Below, piece after piece: positions 53,724-62,875 of a stretch of DNA of 64,000 bases. The position numbers were made by a program, and so were the translations under genes. The DNA comes from Labilibaculum antarcticum. GTDB lineage: Bacteria; Bacteroidota; Bacteroidia; Bacteroidales; Marinifilaceae. The stretch is from positions 3,938,361-4,002,360 of the forward strand of contig NZ_AP018042.1 of NCBI RefSeq assembly GCF_002356295.1, written 5' to 3'. Positions within the stretch are counted from its first letter, which is position 1, and each line of letters opens with the position of its first letter. A model generated the notes under the pieces. That model made no database searches. It had not been told where the DNA came from and saw only the letters and a list, made by a program, of their open reading frames with translations.

Positions 53724-54185
53724 TTATAAGTAGGTTAACTGCGATTTATTGAATGATGATCTTCTTATTGGTTTTCTGGTATCAATAAGTAATTCTCCTT
53801 TTTCGATTGTAATAGGAAAGTAATCTAAGGGGCGGGTTGCAGGTGCCGATAAAACTTCTCCAAATTTATTGAATTGCGAAGCATGGCATGGACAATTGAA
53901 ACCACCTGTTTTCGAATTGGTATTCACGACACATCCCAAGTGGGTACACTTAAAAGACATAGCCAAAAATCCACCATCTTCGAAACGTTTCAGAAAGAAC
54001 TGACCCGTTAAAAATGGATATAGTTTGTTCTTGTCGAAAGCAGTAGCTTTACCCGCATTAAATAATTCGGTTGTGCCAGATGAGGTATCAACTTTGTTAA
54101 CACTTCCTCTTAGTAAGAAAAAAGCTTCTACAGTTGCAAGTGCAATAAGAGTTCGCTTTATGAATTTCCGTCTGTTCAATTTCAT
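53724..54185 (-). CDS. Rieske [2Fe-2S] protein of a quinol-oxidising complex
   Basis: A 153-residue protein. A twin-arginine-like start (NRRKFIK) and helix (about 12-26) anchor it. The Rieske cluster motifs are C80-T-H82-L-G-C85 and C98-P-C100-H101. It is typical of QcrA-like subunits. It sits between cytochrome b (22 bp upstream) and the octaheme protein (0 bp downstream). The cluster would take electrons from menaquinol at cytochrome b and pass them on to hemes c. Both extra Cys of the disulfide are present. Confidence 0.94.
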   Translation of the reverse strand: MKLNRRKFIKRTLIALATVEAFFLLRGSVNKVDTSSGTTELFNAGKATAFDKNKLYPFLTGQFFLKRFEDGGFLAMSFKCTHLGCVVNTNSKTGGFNCPCHASQFNKFGEVLSAPATRPLDYFPITIEKGELLIDTRKPIRRSSFNKSQLTYL

Positions 54186-54207
54186 TATGCTATTGTAATT
54201 CGATATT

Positions 54208-55494
54208 TTAAAAAATCATCAACATTCCTTCCCCTCTTAATAGCAGCGAAATGAGTAACATGCATATATAGGATGATAGTATAATGCTCGTGCAGGCCAT
54301 GATTAATTCGGTTCGGTTGGCCTGATGTTTTTTATTCCAAAATAAAAGGTAAGCCGCAACAGGTACTGCATAGAATAGAAAGGGGATAAGTCCTGTTGAG
54401 ATCACGCCAGGCCAGTTGGAAAGCCATAAATCAAAATGGAAAAAGTGCTCAAATAAATAAATCAATGCAAATGTAAATACAAAAGCAATAATACTCGATT
54501 GAATGGTTATTTTCTTACCCAATGGAGAGTTGAACCAAACTCCGATATTTAAATTGTTGTATTTATAGTAGGGTAGACCAAAAAAGAAAAGAGCCGTTGC
54601 GAAAGGAATAATAACCGCACTAAAGAAAGGATGAAGATGAAGAAGTAATTCCTGAGCACCTAGAAAGTACCACGGAGCTTTGCTTGGGTTTGGACTTTTT
54701 AATGGGTTGGCCTGATCAAGCAAAGGAGCATCATAGAATGCCGCAGTTAAAAACAATCCTGCGATTACAATACATGCAAGCATGATTTCTTTCGATACCA
54801 AATTTGGAATGACATCAACTTTTTGTTGTTCTTCTTGTTGAGGCAAGGCAATCCCTCCAGCTTTGCGAACCAGCCAAAAGTGCATACACATTAAGAAAAT
54901 GAATAGTAGAGGTATGATTCCTGTATGCAAAGTATAAAAGTTGAGTAAAGTATTCCCGTCAACCGTTTCACTTCCACGAACAACATATGCCAGCGAATGG
55001 CCAATAAACGGAATGTACTCAATAATTTGGGTAATAACAGTAACTGCCCAGTAGGCAAGCTGATCCCAAGGTAACAGGTATCCTGTAAAACTAGATGCAA
55101 GCACCAAAAACATCATTAATAAACCATAAATCCAGTTCTCACCTCGTTTAAGGAAAATAGATTGTGTGTAGTAAACTCTGACCAAGTGAAGAAAGGATGC
55201 TACAATCATAAGTTTGGCCGATAAATGATGCAGGTTGCGAATAAACTGACCAAATACGGTATTGTTTTTTAATCCTAAAATGGAATCGTAGGCATGCTCA
55301 ACAGTAGGGATATAAGAGAAACGAAGTAGTAATCCGGTAAGGCATAGAATTATAAAAAGCAATGCACATACTCCACCCAAACCGAAAGTGCGGTTAATTT
55401 TAATGGCTCTGGAATCGATCTTAGCCGGATGCAAATGCAGAATAAATTTTTCTATCGATGAGGGGGTTTTATCTTCTTGATTCGTATTTGTCAT
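54208..55494 (-). CDS. Cytochrome b subunit (fused b6/subunit IV type)
   Basis: A 428-residue membrane protein with at least eight helices. Heme b ligands are the pair H89/H103 in the second helix (FIRNLHHLSAKLMIVASFLHLV) and the pair in FYTLHTGIIPLLFIFLMCMHFW. The quinol-site motif appears as PWYFLGAQELLLHLHP (PEWY is reduced to PWYF). The N-terminal part matches cytochrome b6 and the C-terminal part matches subunit IV. It is the first gene of the operon with Rieske and octaheme c; a typical c1 gene is absent, so the octaheme protein likely takes that place. Confidence 0.93.
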   Translation of the reverse strand: MTNTNQEDKTPSSIEKFILHLHPAKIDSRAIKINRTFGLGGVCALLFIILCLTGLLLRFSYIPTVEHAYDSILGLKNNTVFGQFIRNLHHLSAKLMIVASFLHLVRVYYTQSIFLKRGENWIYGLLMMFLVLASSFTGYLLPWDQLAYWAVTVITQIIEYIPFIGHSLAYVVRGSETVDGNTLLNFYTLHTGIIPLLFIFLMCMHFWLVRKAGGIALPQQEEQQKVDVIPNLVSKEIMLACIVIAGLFLTAAFYDAPLLDQANPLKSPNPSKAPWYFLGAQELLLHLHPFFSAVIIPFATALFFFGLPYYKYNNLNIGVWFNSPLGKKITIQSSIIAFVFTFALIYLFEHFFHFDLWLSNWPGVISTGLIPFLFYAVPVAAYLLFWNKKHQANRTELIMACTSIILSSYICMLLISLLLRGEGMLMIF

Positions 55495-55839
55495 TACTCG
55501 GATTATGGGTTTTACAGTAAGATTACAAAGGAAGTGAAAATGCTTTGAATCTGAAAGAAAAAATAATGAACACTACTGGTAGGTAATGGTAGTATTGATG
55601 GTAATTTAAGGGGGATATTGGGTATTGGTGTGTAATGTGTTGTTTGTAAGGTGATTGCGTGCGTGTATTGAAAGTTTGTTTTAAGTTTTAAATAGAGGAG
55701 GATAAGTTTTTTTTATTTAATTTTAGGCTTCGAATATCATAATTACAGTGTAAATCGATGTTTTAAGAAATCAAAAAAATAATTTCTGTGACTGGATATT
55801 GATCGTTAACGTATTTTGAAAATCTAAATAATAAATAAG
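55495..55839. other. Intergenic region, no gene seen
   Basis: 345 bp between the divergent cytochrome b and sulfatase genes. It has GT-rich stretches and an AGAGGAGGATAAG purine run about 145 bp before the sulfatase start. No clear promoter pair, hairpin or small reading frame was found. Confidence 0.5.
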
Positions 55840-57351
55840 ATGAAGTTAAAATTGTTGTTATCCATTTTTATGGTATCCCTACTGGTGGGATGTGTAGAGA
55901 AAAAAGTTGAGAAGAAACAGCCAAATATCATCTTTCTTTTTGCTGACGATCAGTGTTATAACACAGTGCATGCGTTAGGAAATGAAGAAGTAATTACTCC
56001 AAACCTTGATAAAATGGTTGAGAATGGAGCAACTTTTACACATGCTTTCAACATGGGATCCTGGACTGGTGCCGTTTGTGCAAGTAGTAGAGCGATGTTG
56101 AATACAGGAAGATTTGTGTGGAGAGCCTACGGATTTGAAGACAAGCAAAATGAATTGGTAGAGAAGGGGCAAATGTGGTCTCAGATTATGCAAACTGCTG
56201 GTTACGATACCTACATGACAGGAAAATGGCATGTGCAAACAGCTCCATCTAAGATTTTTAATCATACAGTACATATCCGTGGGGGAATGCCTAAAGATAA
56301 CTGGAATCATGCGAAGCAAGCGAAACTTTTTGCCGAAATGGAGAGAACAAAACAGGGTAAACCTGAAGATATCATGCCATTTGGTTATAATCGTCCGCAA
56401 AGTGTATCGGATACTAGCTGGACTCCCTGGGACAAAAACAATGGCGGCTATTGGCAAGGTGGAAAACACTGGAGCGAAGTGCTAAAGGATGATGCAATTA
56501 CGTTTATCGATTCAGCCAAAGGAAAAGACAAACCATTCTTTATGTATTTGGCATTTAATGCTCCTCATGATCCTCGTCAGTCTCCTAAAGAGTTTTTAGA
56601 CATGTATCCTTTAGAGAATATTTCTGTACCTGAATCATTCTTGCCTTTGTATCCTTACAAGGATAGTATTGGCTGTGGACCAGCATTGCGTGATGCTGCT
56701 TTGGCTCCATTTCCACGTACCGAGTATTCTATGAAAAAGCACCGTCAGGAATATTATGCTTTAATTACTCATTTGGATTACCAAATCGGAAAGATTATTA
56801 AAGCATTGGAAGAATCTGGTGAAATGGATAATACCTATATTTTTTATACTGCAGACCATGGTTTAGCAATTGGAGAAAACGGATTGGTTGGGAAACAAAA
56901 TATGTACGATCATTCTATGCGTCCTCCTTTGTTTGTTATTGGTCCTGATATTGAAAAAGGGAAAAAGATAGATGCTGAAGTGTACTTGCAGGATATTATG
57001 GCTTCCTCAATTGAGTTGGCAGGATTACCAAAACCTGAGTACATTGAGTTCAATAGCTTAATGTCTTTGGCTCGTGGTGAGCAAACAAAATCGAATTATT
57101 CAGCCATTTATGGTTGCTATAAACCAGATCTGCAACGAATGATTCGTACCGAAGGGTTTAAATTGATTGTTTATCCTCACGGAAAAGTATTGCGTTTGTA
57201 CGATTTAAATAAGGATCCAAAAGAGATGCACGATTTGGCATCAAATCCAGAATACAAAGAGAAAATTAAAGACTTATTTACGAAGTTAGTGGCTCTCCAA
57301 AAAGACATGGATGATCCATTGGATTTGACTAAGATCTTTACTTCATTATAA
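55840..57351 (+). CDS. Lipoprotein sulfatase (S1 family)
   Basis: A 503-residue protein with a lipoprotein signal peptide (lipobox LLVGC, Cys about residue 18), so it is probably anchored in the envelope. The sulfatase fold is clear: IIFLFADDQCYNTV metal site, MTGKWHV, FMYLAFNAPHDPR and FYTADHGLAIGENGL. The formylglycine loop reads CASSRAMLNTGR; the usual C-x-P/A-x-R has Ser at the third position, which may affect conversion by the formylglycine-generating enzyme. It may remove sulfate from polysaccharides. No polysaccharide-utilisation gene is adjacent. Confidence 0.9.
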   Translation: MKLKLLLSIFMVSLLVGCVEKKVEKKQPNIIFLFADDQCYNTVHALGNEEVITPNLDKMVENGATFTHAFNMGSWTGAVCASSRAMLNTGRFVWRAYGFEDKQNELVEKGQMWSQIMQTAGYDTYMTGKWHVQTAPSKIFNHTVHIRGGMPKDNWNHAKQAKLFAEMERTKQGKPEDIMPFGYNRPQSVSDTSWTPWDKNNGGYWQGGKHWSEVLKDDAITFIDSAKGKDKPFFMYLAFNAPHDPRQSPKEFLDMYPLENISVPESFLPLYPYKDSIGCGPALRDAALAPFPRTEYSMKKHRQEYYALITHLDYQIGKIIKALEESGEMDNTYIFYTADHGLAIGENGLVGKQNMYDHSMRPPLFVIGPDIEKGKKIDAEVYLQDIMASSIELAGLPKPEYIEFNSLMSLARGEQTKSNYSAIYGCYKPDLQRMIRTEGFKLIVYPHGKVLRLYDLNKDPKEMHDLASNPEYKEKIKDLFTKLVALQKDMDDPLDLTKIFTSL

Positions 57352-57363
57352 TTGAACTGAACG

Positions 57364-57410
57364 AAAAAAAAGGATGTTTAGAATTGCGAATTCTGAACAT
57401 CCTTTTTTTA
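57364..57410 (+). terminator. Terminator of the sulfatase gene
   Basis: GGATGTTTAGAATT pairs with AATTCTGAACATCC over 14 bp (one wobble, loop GCG), flanked by A-rich and T-rich tracts. The following interval 57411-57673 holds only a TCCCCTTTAGGGGA palindrome near 57480. Confidence 0.8.
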
Positions 57411-57673
57411 TGTCCTTGCGTGTAGTAAAATTAATTCCTCGTGGATTATGAAATGTTTTAGCCAGAGGTTTTTTTTTAGTCCCCTTTAGGGGATTTAAGG
57501 GTTGATTGAAATGTATTTGAATGAGTTTCTAGATGAATTAAAGTAAAAAAAAGACTTCAAAAGGAAAAATTGCCAAGTCTTAAGGAATTATCACCAACAG
57601 TAGTTCATTTAATTGTCTTCATCTTTGTATCAACAAATTACATGAATAAGATTACAACTAAAAAAATAGAGAT

Positions 57674-57994
57674 ATGAGAAAAATAGAAAGTGCTCAAGAA
57701 TTGGATAACCTACTTAAAGAGGATAAAGCAATAATGTTAGATTTTTATGCTGATACCTGTCCTCCTTGTCAGGCATTAATGCCTACTATTGAAAAATTAG
57801 CAGAAGAATATAAAGGAAAGATCGATATTCAAAAAGTGGATGTACATAAATTCCCGAAATTGAGAACAAAGTATGGAATTGGAAGTATTCCGACCTTACT
57901 TTTTATTAAAGAGTCAGAAATTGTTGATAAAACAGTTGGAGTTATAGCAGAATCAGCATTAAAAGAGAAATTAGATAATCTACTTCACGCCTAA
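57674..57994 (+). CDS. Thioredoxin
   Basis: A 106-residue cytoplasmic thioredoxin with active site CPPC in DFYADTCPPCQALMP, instead of the usual CGPC; the cis-Pro lies in GSIPTLLF. No signal peptide. It serves as a disulfide reductant by family. It stands alone between two convergent terminators. The CPPC form shifts redox potential in studied variants; the natural meaning here is not known. Confidence 0.9.
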   Translation: MRKIESAQELDNLLKEDKAIMLDFYADTCPPCQALMPTIEKLAEEYKGKIDIQKVDVHKFPKLRTKYGIGSIPTLLFIKESEIVDKTVGVIAESALKEKLDNLLHA

Positions 57995-58135
57995 TACCGA
58001 TTAGTATCTAAAATTACTGATTCATTTCACTTCGTTTATGACTGTGTTTTAGATATCTATCGGTATTATACAATTGTGTAATTTTGTATTTAAAATCGTA
58101 TAACAGGCGCGCTTGGAATTTGGATATAGTTCATG

Positions 58136-58182
58136 AAAAAAGTGCTGTAAACTACTCTAAGAGTGTTAACAGCACTTTTTTT
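58136..58182. terminator. Bidirectional terminator between thioredoxin and M56 genes
   Basis: AGTGCTGT pairs with ACAGCACT, with an inner ACTCT/AGAGT stem; A-tract before and T-tract after allow use on both strands. Confidence 0.75.
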
Positions 58183-58204
58183 GTTGTTATTGAGTGGAAT
58201 ATCT

Positions 58205-59779
58205 CTAAAATTCTAATTCCATTGCAAAATTAACAGGAACGGCTTTACCTCTCTGAGTGCCGGGTTTCCAGTTCTCCATACCAGAAGCAATACTGTTTGC
58301 AGCTTTGGCCGCTACATCATTACTTTTATCTAGTATCTGAATATTGGTTACTTCCCCTTTTTCATTTATACTAAAACCAACGGTAGCTTTGCCACTTAAT
58401 TTATTGCCAAACTTACTTTTAAGTTCAGCTGTTTTCTTTTTTACATACTGACTTAAACCATAATGGTCGCCTGGATAGTGTGGCATATCTTCAACAATTA
58501 CGAAAACAGATTTGTCAGAGTTTTTGTCAAATTCAGGTGCTGGTGGTGGAGGAGGAACATCACCATCCAAATTCATAGATTTGCTGTCGATACTCACTAT
58601 GCCTCGCTGTAATTCAAAATCGAAATGGACTTTCTTTTCTGCGGGATTTATTTTCTCAACAATGGTTTTGTAGCCGACATAGGAAATTACAAGAGCCATT
58701 TTTTCTGATTTGGGAATATCCAGTTCAAAAGTTCCATCCTTATCTACAACAGTGCCAATACTCGTTCCTTTCAGAATAATGGAGGTTCCGGGCATATTTA
58801 TCCCATCTTCGTTGACCACCTTGCCACTAATTTTTATATTATCTGCATTGATTTCAGAGCTCACAAAAGCTTCTGTTTCGGTATTTACAGTTTCTTGTTT
58901 ATATTCTGGTTCTGCAAAAGCCAAAAGTAGAATTGCGAGTACGGGAATTCCCCATACCATTCGAAACAATTTTCGTTTCGTTGTTTTTTCTTTCGTCATC
59001 ATTTTAAATCGGGTTGGGCCTAGGGCAGAACTAAAGTGATTGGCTAATCCAATTACCTGAGTGCCCATTAGCTGGTTAATTAATAATGCCTGATACCTGA
59101 CAAGTGAATGGCCCCGGGTTAATACACCTTCGTCGGCCAGGTATTCATGGTTTTGTTTAATTGCTCGTTCAAAGAACCATATAAATGGATTGAACCAGAA
59201 AAACACTGTTAACAGCTCTATAATGAACAGGTCGATCCAATGACGCTCGTGAATGTGCACTTTTTCGTGAGTTAATATGTCGTTGATTTCGTGCTGTTTA
59301 AAATATTCAGTATTGATAAAAATGCGATTGAAAAACGAAAATGGTGAATTGTAAACTTCATTCTCATGGATCAAACAATTGTCGATCTTCTTAGGAGTCG
59401 ATGAGGTCATTATCAGAAAAGGGTTTCGACATTGTATTAATATTCGGATTAGTACAAGTGCCGATCCAATAAAGTAAATCAGATACAAAAGACTCGAAAT
59501 TGATAACCCATTACTTGTGTTGATGTCTGTATTTTCATTAGTTATATTGTTATTGAAAACGCCAATGAATTCGTTAAATGTTTCTTTTGCAGATGCTTGC
59601 ACTATTACCTGATAATGTATAGGTATAAGAGCAATAACAAGTGAGATTATAAGGCTAAACAGTAAAAAGAAACGGTTTGCTTTAAAATGAGTTGAATTCC
59701 GCAACTGCAACCAATACAAGGTGAATAAAACTGCGATACTCACCGATGCCCTGAGTAATAGTTCAAACAATGCTTCCAT
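58205..59779 (-). CDS. M56 (BlaR1-like) metalloprotease with one TonB domain (locus 2)
   Basis: A 524-residue paralogue of the locus 1 protein. Membrane helices near 13-30, 38-55 and 98-115 lead to HEKVH at about 170 (NDILTHEKVHIHERHWID) and HEYLADEG. A helix near 275-290 follows, then a carboxypeptidase-regulatory-like domain (ISGKVVNEDGINMPGTSIILKGTSIGT), a Pro-rich linker (PPPPPAPEF), and one TonB C-terminal domain ending WKPGTQRGKAVPVNF. It starts 2 bp after the BlaI-like gene. It should sense an envelope signal and inactivate the neighbouring repressor. Confidence 0.92.
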   Translation of the reverse strand: MEALFELLLRASVSIAVLFTLYWLQLRNSTHFKANRFFLLFSLIISLVIALIPIHYQVIVQASAKETFNEFIGVFNNNITNENTDINTSNGLSISSLLYLIYFIGSALVLIRILIQCRNPFLIMTSSTPKKIDNCLIHENEVYNSPFSFFNRIFINTEYFKQHEINDILTHEKVHIHERHWIDLFIIELLTVFFWFNPFIWFFERAIKQNHEYLADEGVLTRGHSLVRYQALLINQLMGTQVIGLANHFSSALGPTRFKMMTKEKTTKRKLFRMVWGIPVLAILLLAFAEPEYKQETVNTETEAFVSSEINADNIKISGKVVNEDGINMPGTSIILKGTSIGTVVDKDGTFELDIPKSEKMALVISYVGYKTIVEKINPAEKKVHFDFELQRGIVSIDSKSMNLDGDVPPPPPAPEFDKNSDKSVFVIVEDMPHYPGDHYGLSQYVKKKTAELKSKFGNKLSGKATVGFSINEKGEVTNIQILDKSNDVAAKAANSIASGMENWKPGTQRGKAVPVNFAMELEF

Positions 59780-59781
59780 AA

Positions 59782-60171
59782 TTAGTTTTCTTTTTGTTGA
59801 TCTTTTTTCATCTCTTCCTCGGCCTGTTTCAGTATGTTCTCCAGATCGGAAATGTCTAAATCGTTTTCTTTAGCAAAAAAGCTGGCCATTTTTGGGAACG
59901 ATCCACCAAAATAATTACCAAGTAATGAGCTAAACTGAAATTTAGTGTATTCTGCTTTACTTATTGCAGGTGTGAACAGTTTCGTATTGCCAATTTTTCG
60001 GTTAGATACAAAACCTTTCTTTTCCAAAACACTTAATACCGTAGCAACAGTTGTATAGGCTGGTTTCGGTTTTTCAAATTGTTCTACTACATCTTTAACA
60101 ACAGCTTCACGCAATTTCCAGATGATTTGCATGATTTGTTCTTCGGCTTTTGTCAATGATTTTATATTCAT
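59782..60171 (-). CDS. BlaI/MecI/CopY family repressor (locus 2)
   Basis: A 129-residue winged-helix repressor close to the one at 48094 (SLTKAEEQIMQIIWKLREAVVKDVVEQF and KPAYTTVATVLSVLEKKGFVSNR). The C-terminal part ends DLENILKQAEEEMKKDQQKEN. It is paired with the M56 gene (2 bp gap). Two perfect TACTA-N6-TAGTA sites lie upstream. The strong likeness to locus 1 implies the two pairs arose by duplication and may cross-regulate. Confidence 0.93.
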   Translation of the reverse strand: MNIKSLTKAEEQIMQIIWKLREAVVKDVVEQFEKPKPAYTTVATVLSVLEKKGFVSNRKIGNTKLFTPAISKAEYTKFQFSSLLGNYFGGSFPKMASFFAKENDLDISDLENILKQAEEEMKKDQQKEN

Positions 60172-60193
60172 ACTGTCTATCGTTTTTAATTAC

Positions 60194-60262
60194 TACTACA
60201 AATATAGTAGAAGTATTTTAAAAGACTACTATATTTATAGTAAAAGTTTTATTTAAATAGTA
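60194..60262 (-). promoter_or_regulatory. BlaI-type operator array, locus 2
   Basis: TACTA-N6-TAGTA occurs at 60194-60209 and 60227-60242, with an imperfect third site ending in TAGTA at 60258-60262. The nearest lies 22 bp before the repressor start. The same dyad is present three times in locus 1. The rest of 60263-60543 shows no gene. Confidence 0.8.
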
Positions 60263-60543
60263 GAATTCTTTTAGTCCTTTGTTCTTTAGGTTGTTGTGTG
60301 GTTAATTGAGGATGGGTATTGATTCTGTTCTAAAAGCGTCCTTTTATTAATAATAATTCTACTATTTATTTTATCATAGATTATGACTTGTTTGTTATGA
60401 ATAATTAAATTTATAGCTTGAATTGAAGGAGTACAATACCTAAAAGTTAGAGTATTGCTGCATATTAAGACGAATAACCATTACTATTTTTAAACTAAAC
60501 GAGCTAGATTAGAGGAATAAAAGCTTAAAAAGAATATATATAG

Positions 60544-61668
60544 ATGAAAATAATTACACAAATATCATTCTGGATTTTACTTTTTCTTGGAATTATTTAT
60601 GCAGGGTTAAAGCCAAATTATAATTGGGATATGATTGCGTATATGGGCTGTGTTGTTCAAAATAATACGCCAGAATCTGAAGTTCTTCATAAAAAAACCT
60701 ATGAAATACTGCGACAGGAAATGGGAGATGAGAGGGCTAATTGGCTGTCTGCTGGTAATAACTACCGAGAGACAATGGAAAGTGACCACAATGCCTTTAG
60801 TGAAAACTTACCCTTTTACACAATTCGAGTTGTTTACTTAGCATTAGTTGGTTTTTTCTTTAAACTTGGCATTCCATTGAGTTATTCAACTGTTTTGCCT
60901 TCGCTAATAAGTGTATTCTTTATTATTTTAATAGTACACAGAGTGTTAAGTAAAGAATTCAATAATACTTTTGTTGCAAGTGTAATTTCCATTATTGTAT
61001 TATTTCTTCCACAAACGATTCATTTGGCAAGATTATCAACACCAGATGCCTTATCCACATTATTGTTATTGTTGATAACTGTAATGTATATTTATAATTC
61101 CAATTGGTTTTTAATATTCCTAGTTATGGCACTATCAATAATGACAAGAACAGATAATATTATTTGGTGCGGTTTACTTCTTTTTTTCGAAACATTTTTT
61201 CCTTCCGATAAGAAAAACAGATGGCTTATTATATCCTTTGGTGTCTGTTTAATTGTAATCTATTTCACATTAAATGTGACTCATGAGAATGGTGGTTGGG
61301 AAATACTATTTTACCATTCGTTCATTCAAATACAAAATTTCCCTTTATCATTAACCCCTGCTTTAACATTTAAAGATTACGTGGTAACTATGATTATGCA
61401 GACTCCAGACTATTTCCCTTGGTTTTTATCAATTATTTTGGCTTATTATTACCTGAAGAATATAAGTTTAAAAGAATTATTACTGCTTCGGGGAGGTAAA
61501 ATTGTATTGGCATGTATTTTTTCCTTTTCTATTAAATATGTACTGTTCCCGTCTTTTGATTCTAGATTTTATTTTGTGCTTGTATTTATACTATTTATTA
61601 CTTTTATAGTCGAATGGAAAAAGTTTTTAGCACTGTATCATAATTCAGAGCTAGCTATTAAGAGTTAA
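60544..61668 (+). CDS. Polytopic membrane protein, possibly GT-C-type glycosyltransferase
   Basis: A 374-residue inner-membrane protein with about eight to ten helices. After the first helix comes an acidic periplasmic loop with YNWDMIAYMG, and later RLSTPDALSTLLLLLITVMYIYN and MTRTDNIIWCGLLLFFETFF. Helix arrangement with a first-loop Asp resembles GT-C glycosyltransferases, but no family is confirmed. It is preceded by 280 bp without a gene and not followed by a polysaccharide cluster. It could also be an unrelated transporter-like protein. Confidence 0.7.
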   Translation: MKIITQISFWILLFLGIIYAGLKPNYNWDMIAYMGCVVQNNTPESEVLHKKTYEILRQEMGDERANWLSAGNNYRETMESDHNAFSENLPFYTIRVVYLALVGFFFKLGIPLSYSTVLPSLISVFFIILIVHRVLSKEFNNTFVASVISIIVLFLPQTIHLARLSTPDALSTLLLLLITVMYIYNSNWFLIFLVMALSIMTRTDNIIWCGLLLFFETFFPSDKKNRWLIISFGVCLIVIYFTLNVTHENGGWEILFYHSFIQIQNFPLSLTPALTFKDYVVTMIMQTPDYFPWFLSIILAYYYLKNISLKELLLLRGGKIVLACIFSFSIKYVLFPSFDSRFYFVLVFILFITFIVEWKKFLALYHNSELAIKS

Positions 61669-61737
61669 TGTTTAGTTGTTAATTATTGATACTTAGAGTA
61701 GCATATTAAATTAGTTAAACACTTTAAACTTGAAGAT

Positions 61738-61989
61738 ATGTCAGCAAAACAAAATGATTTGATCGTAATTTATTCGGGAAACCCGATAGATTCTGAGATA
61801 ATAAAGGACATTCTTACAGATAATGGAATTGCTGTAAATGTAAAAAATGAGCTAATGGGAACCATTGCACCATGGCATGTTTCAGCAGGTGGTATTAATC
61901 CTATTGAACTTCAGATTTTCGCAAGAGACAAAGAGGAGGCTCTTCGTTTAATTAATGATTTTACCAAAGGCAATAATCCTGCAACATGA
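61738..61989 (+). CDS. DUF2007 domain protein
   Basis: An 83-residue small protein of the DUF2007 (putative signal-transducing) family: IVIYSGNPIDSEIIKDILTDNGI at the start, then IELQIFARDKEEALRLIN at the end, a ferredoxin-like alpha/beta pattern. No catalytic motif. It overlaps the SRPBCC gene by 4 bp, so the two are co-translated. Function unknown. Confidence 0.85.
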   Translation: MSAKQNDLIVIYSGNPIDSEIIKDILTDNGIAVNVKNELMGTIAPWHVSAGGINPIELQIFARDKEEALRLINDFTKGNNPAT

Positions 61990-62420
61990 GCGACAGAAGC
62001 CAAGCAATTTTCGTCCAGCAAAGTTTTAACAAGACAAGAGAACAAGTTTGGAATGCCATTACAGATTTGACGCAAATGCAACAATGGTTCTTCGAAAACA
62101 TTCCCGATTTTATTCCCGAAGTTGGTTTCGAAACCAGGTTTAATGTAGATGCAGGAGAAAGACAATTTATGCACCTATGGAAAATTACAGAAGTTGTTCC
62201 TTTAGAAAAAATTGTTTACGATTGGAGATATGAAAATATAAGTGGGGTTGGTACCCTTAGTTTTAAATTGTTGCAGGAGGGAGAACAAATTCTTCTTCGT
62301 TTAACAAACAAAGGAATGGATTCATTCCCAAAGGATATACCTGAATTTTCTAGAGAGTCATGCAAAGGTGGCTGGCAATATTTTATTAACCAGAGATTAA
62401 ACGAGTTTATAGAGAGCTAA
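61986..62420 (+). CDS. SRPBCC (AHSA1-like) domain protein
   Basis: A 144-residue protein with the START/Bet v1-like fold: FNKTREQVWNAITDLTQMQQWFF at the start, FETRFNVDAGERQFMHLWKITEVVP, and GGWQYFINQRLNEFIES at the end. It probably binds a hydrophobic ligand or protein partner. ATG 61986 overlaps the DUF2007 stop by 4 bp and its stop overlaps the GNAT start by one base. No specific ligand can be deduced. Confidence 0.88.
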   Translation: MSDRSQAIFVQQSFNKTREQVWNAITDLTQMQQWFFENIPDFIPEVGFETRFNVDAGERQFMHLWKITEVVPLEKIVYDWRYENISGVGTLSFKLLQEGEQILLRLTNKGMDSFPKDIPEFSRESCKGGWQYFINQRLNEFIES

Positions 62421-62875
62421 TGATAGATATTAAACGAACAAACTCCGATAGTAAAGATTTTATTGATCTTGTTAGATTACTTGATGCAGATTTGGTAATT
62501 CGCGATGGAGAAGATTATGCTTTTTATTCTCAATTCAATAAATTAGATCAAATTAAGTATGTGGTTTTGGCTTATGACGATAAAGAACCAGTGGGTTGCG
62601 GTGCCATAAAGGAATATGAGCCAAAGGTTATGGAAATAAAGCGAATGTTTGTATTGCCAGAGTGCAGAGGAAAGGGAGTTGCATCAAAAGTTTTACAGGA
62701 ATTGGAAAAATGGGCCAATGAACTGTCTTTTGAAAAATGTATTTTAGAAACAGGAGTGAAACAACCCGAGGCAATTGGACTCTACAAAAAAAACAACTAC
62801 CATTTTATTCCTAACTACGGACAATATACTGGCGTGAAGGAAAGTGTTTGTTTTGATAAAAAAATTACGAGCTAA
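62420..62875 (+). CDS. GNAT family N-acetyltransferase
   Basis: A 151-residue GNAT protein with the acetyl-CoA loop PECRGKGVASKVLQELE and the preceding MEIKRMFVLP strand; CILETGVKQPEAIGLYKKNNY forms the end of the fold. It is the last gene of the DUF2007-SRPBCC-GNAT operon, with its start overlapping the SRPBCC stop. The substrate is unknown. Confidence 0.9.
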   Translation: MIDIKRTNSDSKDFIDLVRLLDADLVIRDGEDYAFYSQFNKLDQIKYVVLAYDDKEPVGCGAIKEYEPKVMEIKRMFVLPECRGKGVASKVLQELEKWANELSFEKCILETGVKQPEAIGLYKKNNYHFIPNYGQYTGVKESVCFDKKITS

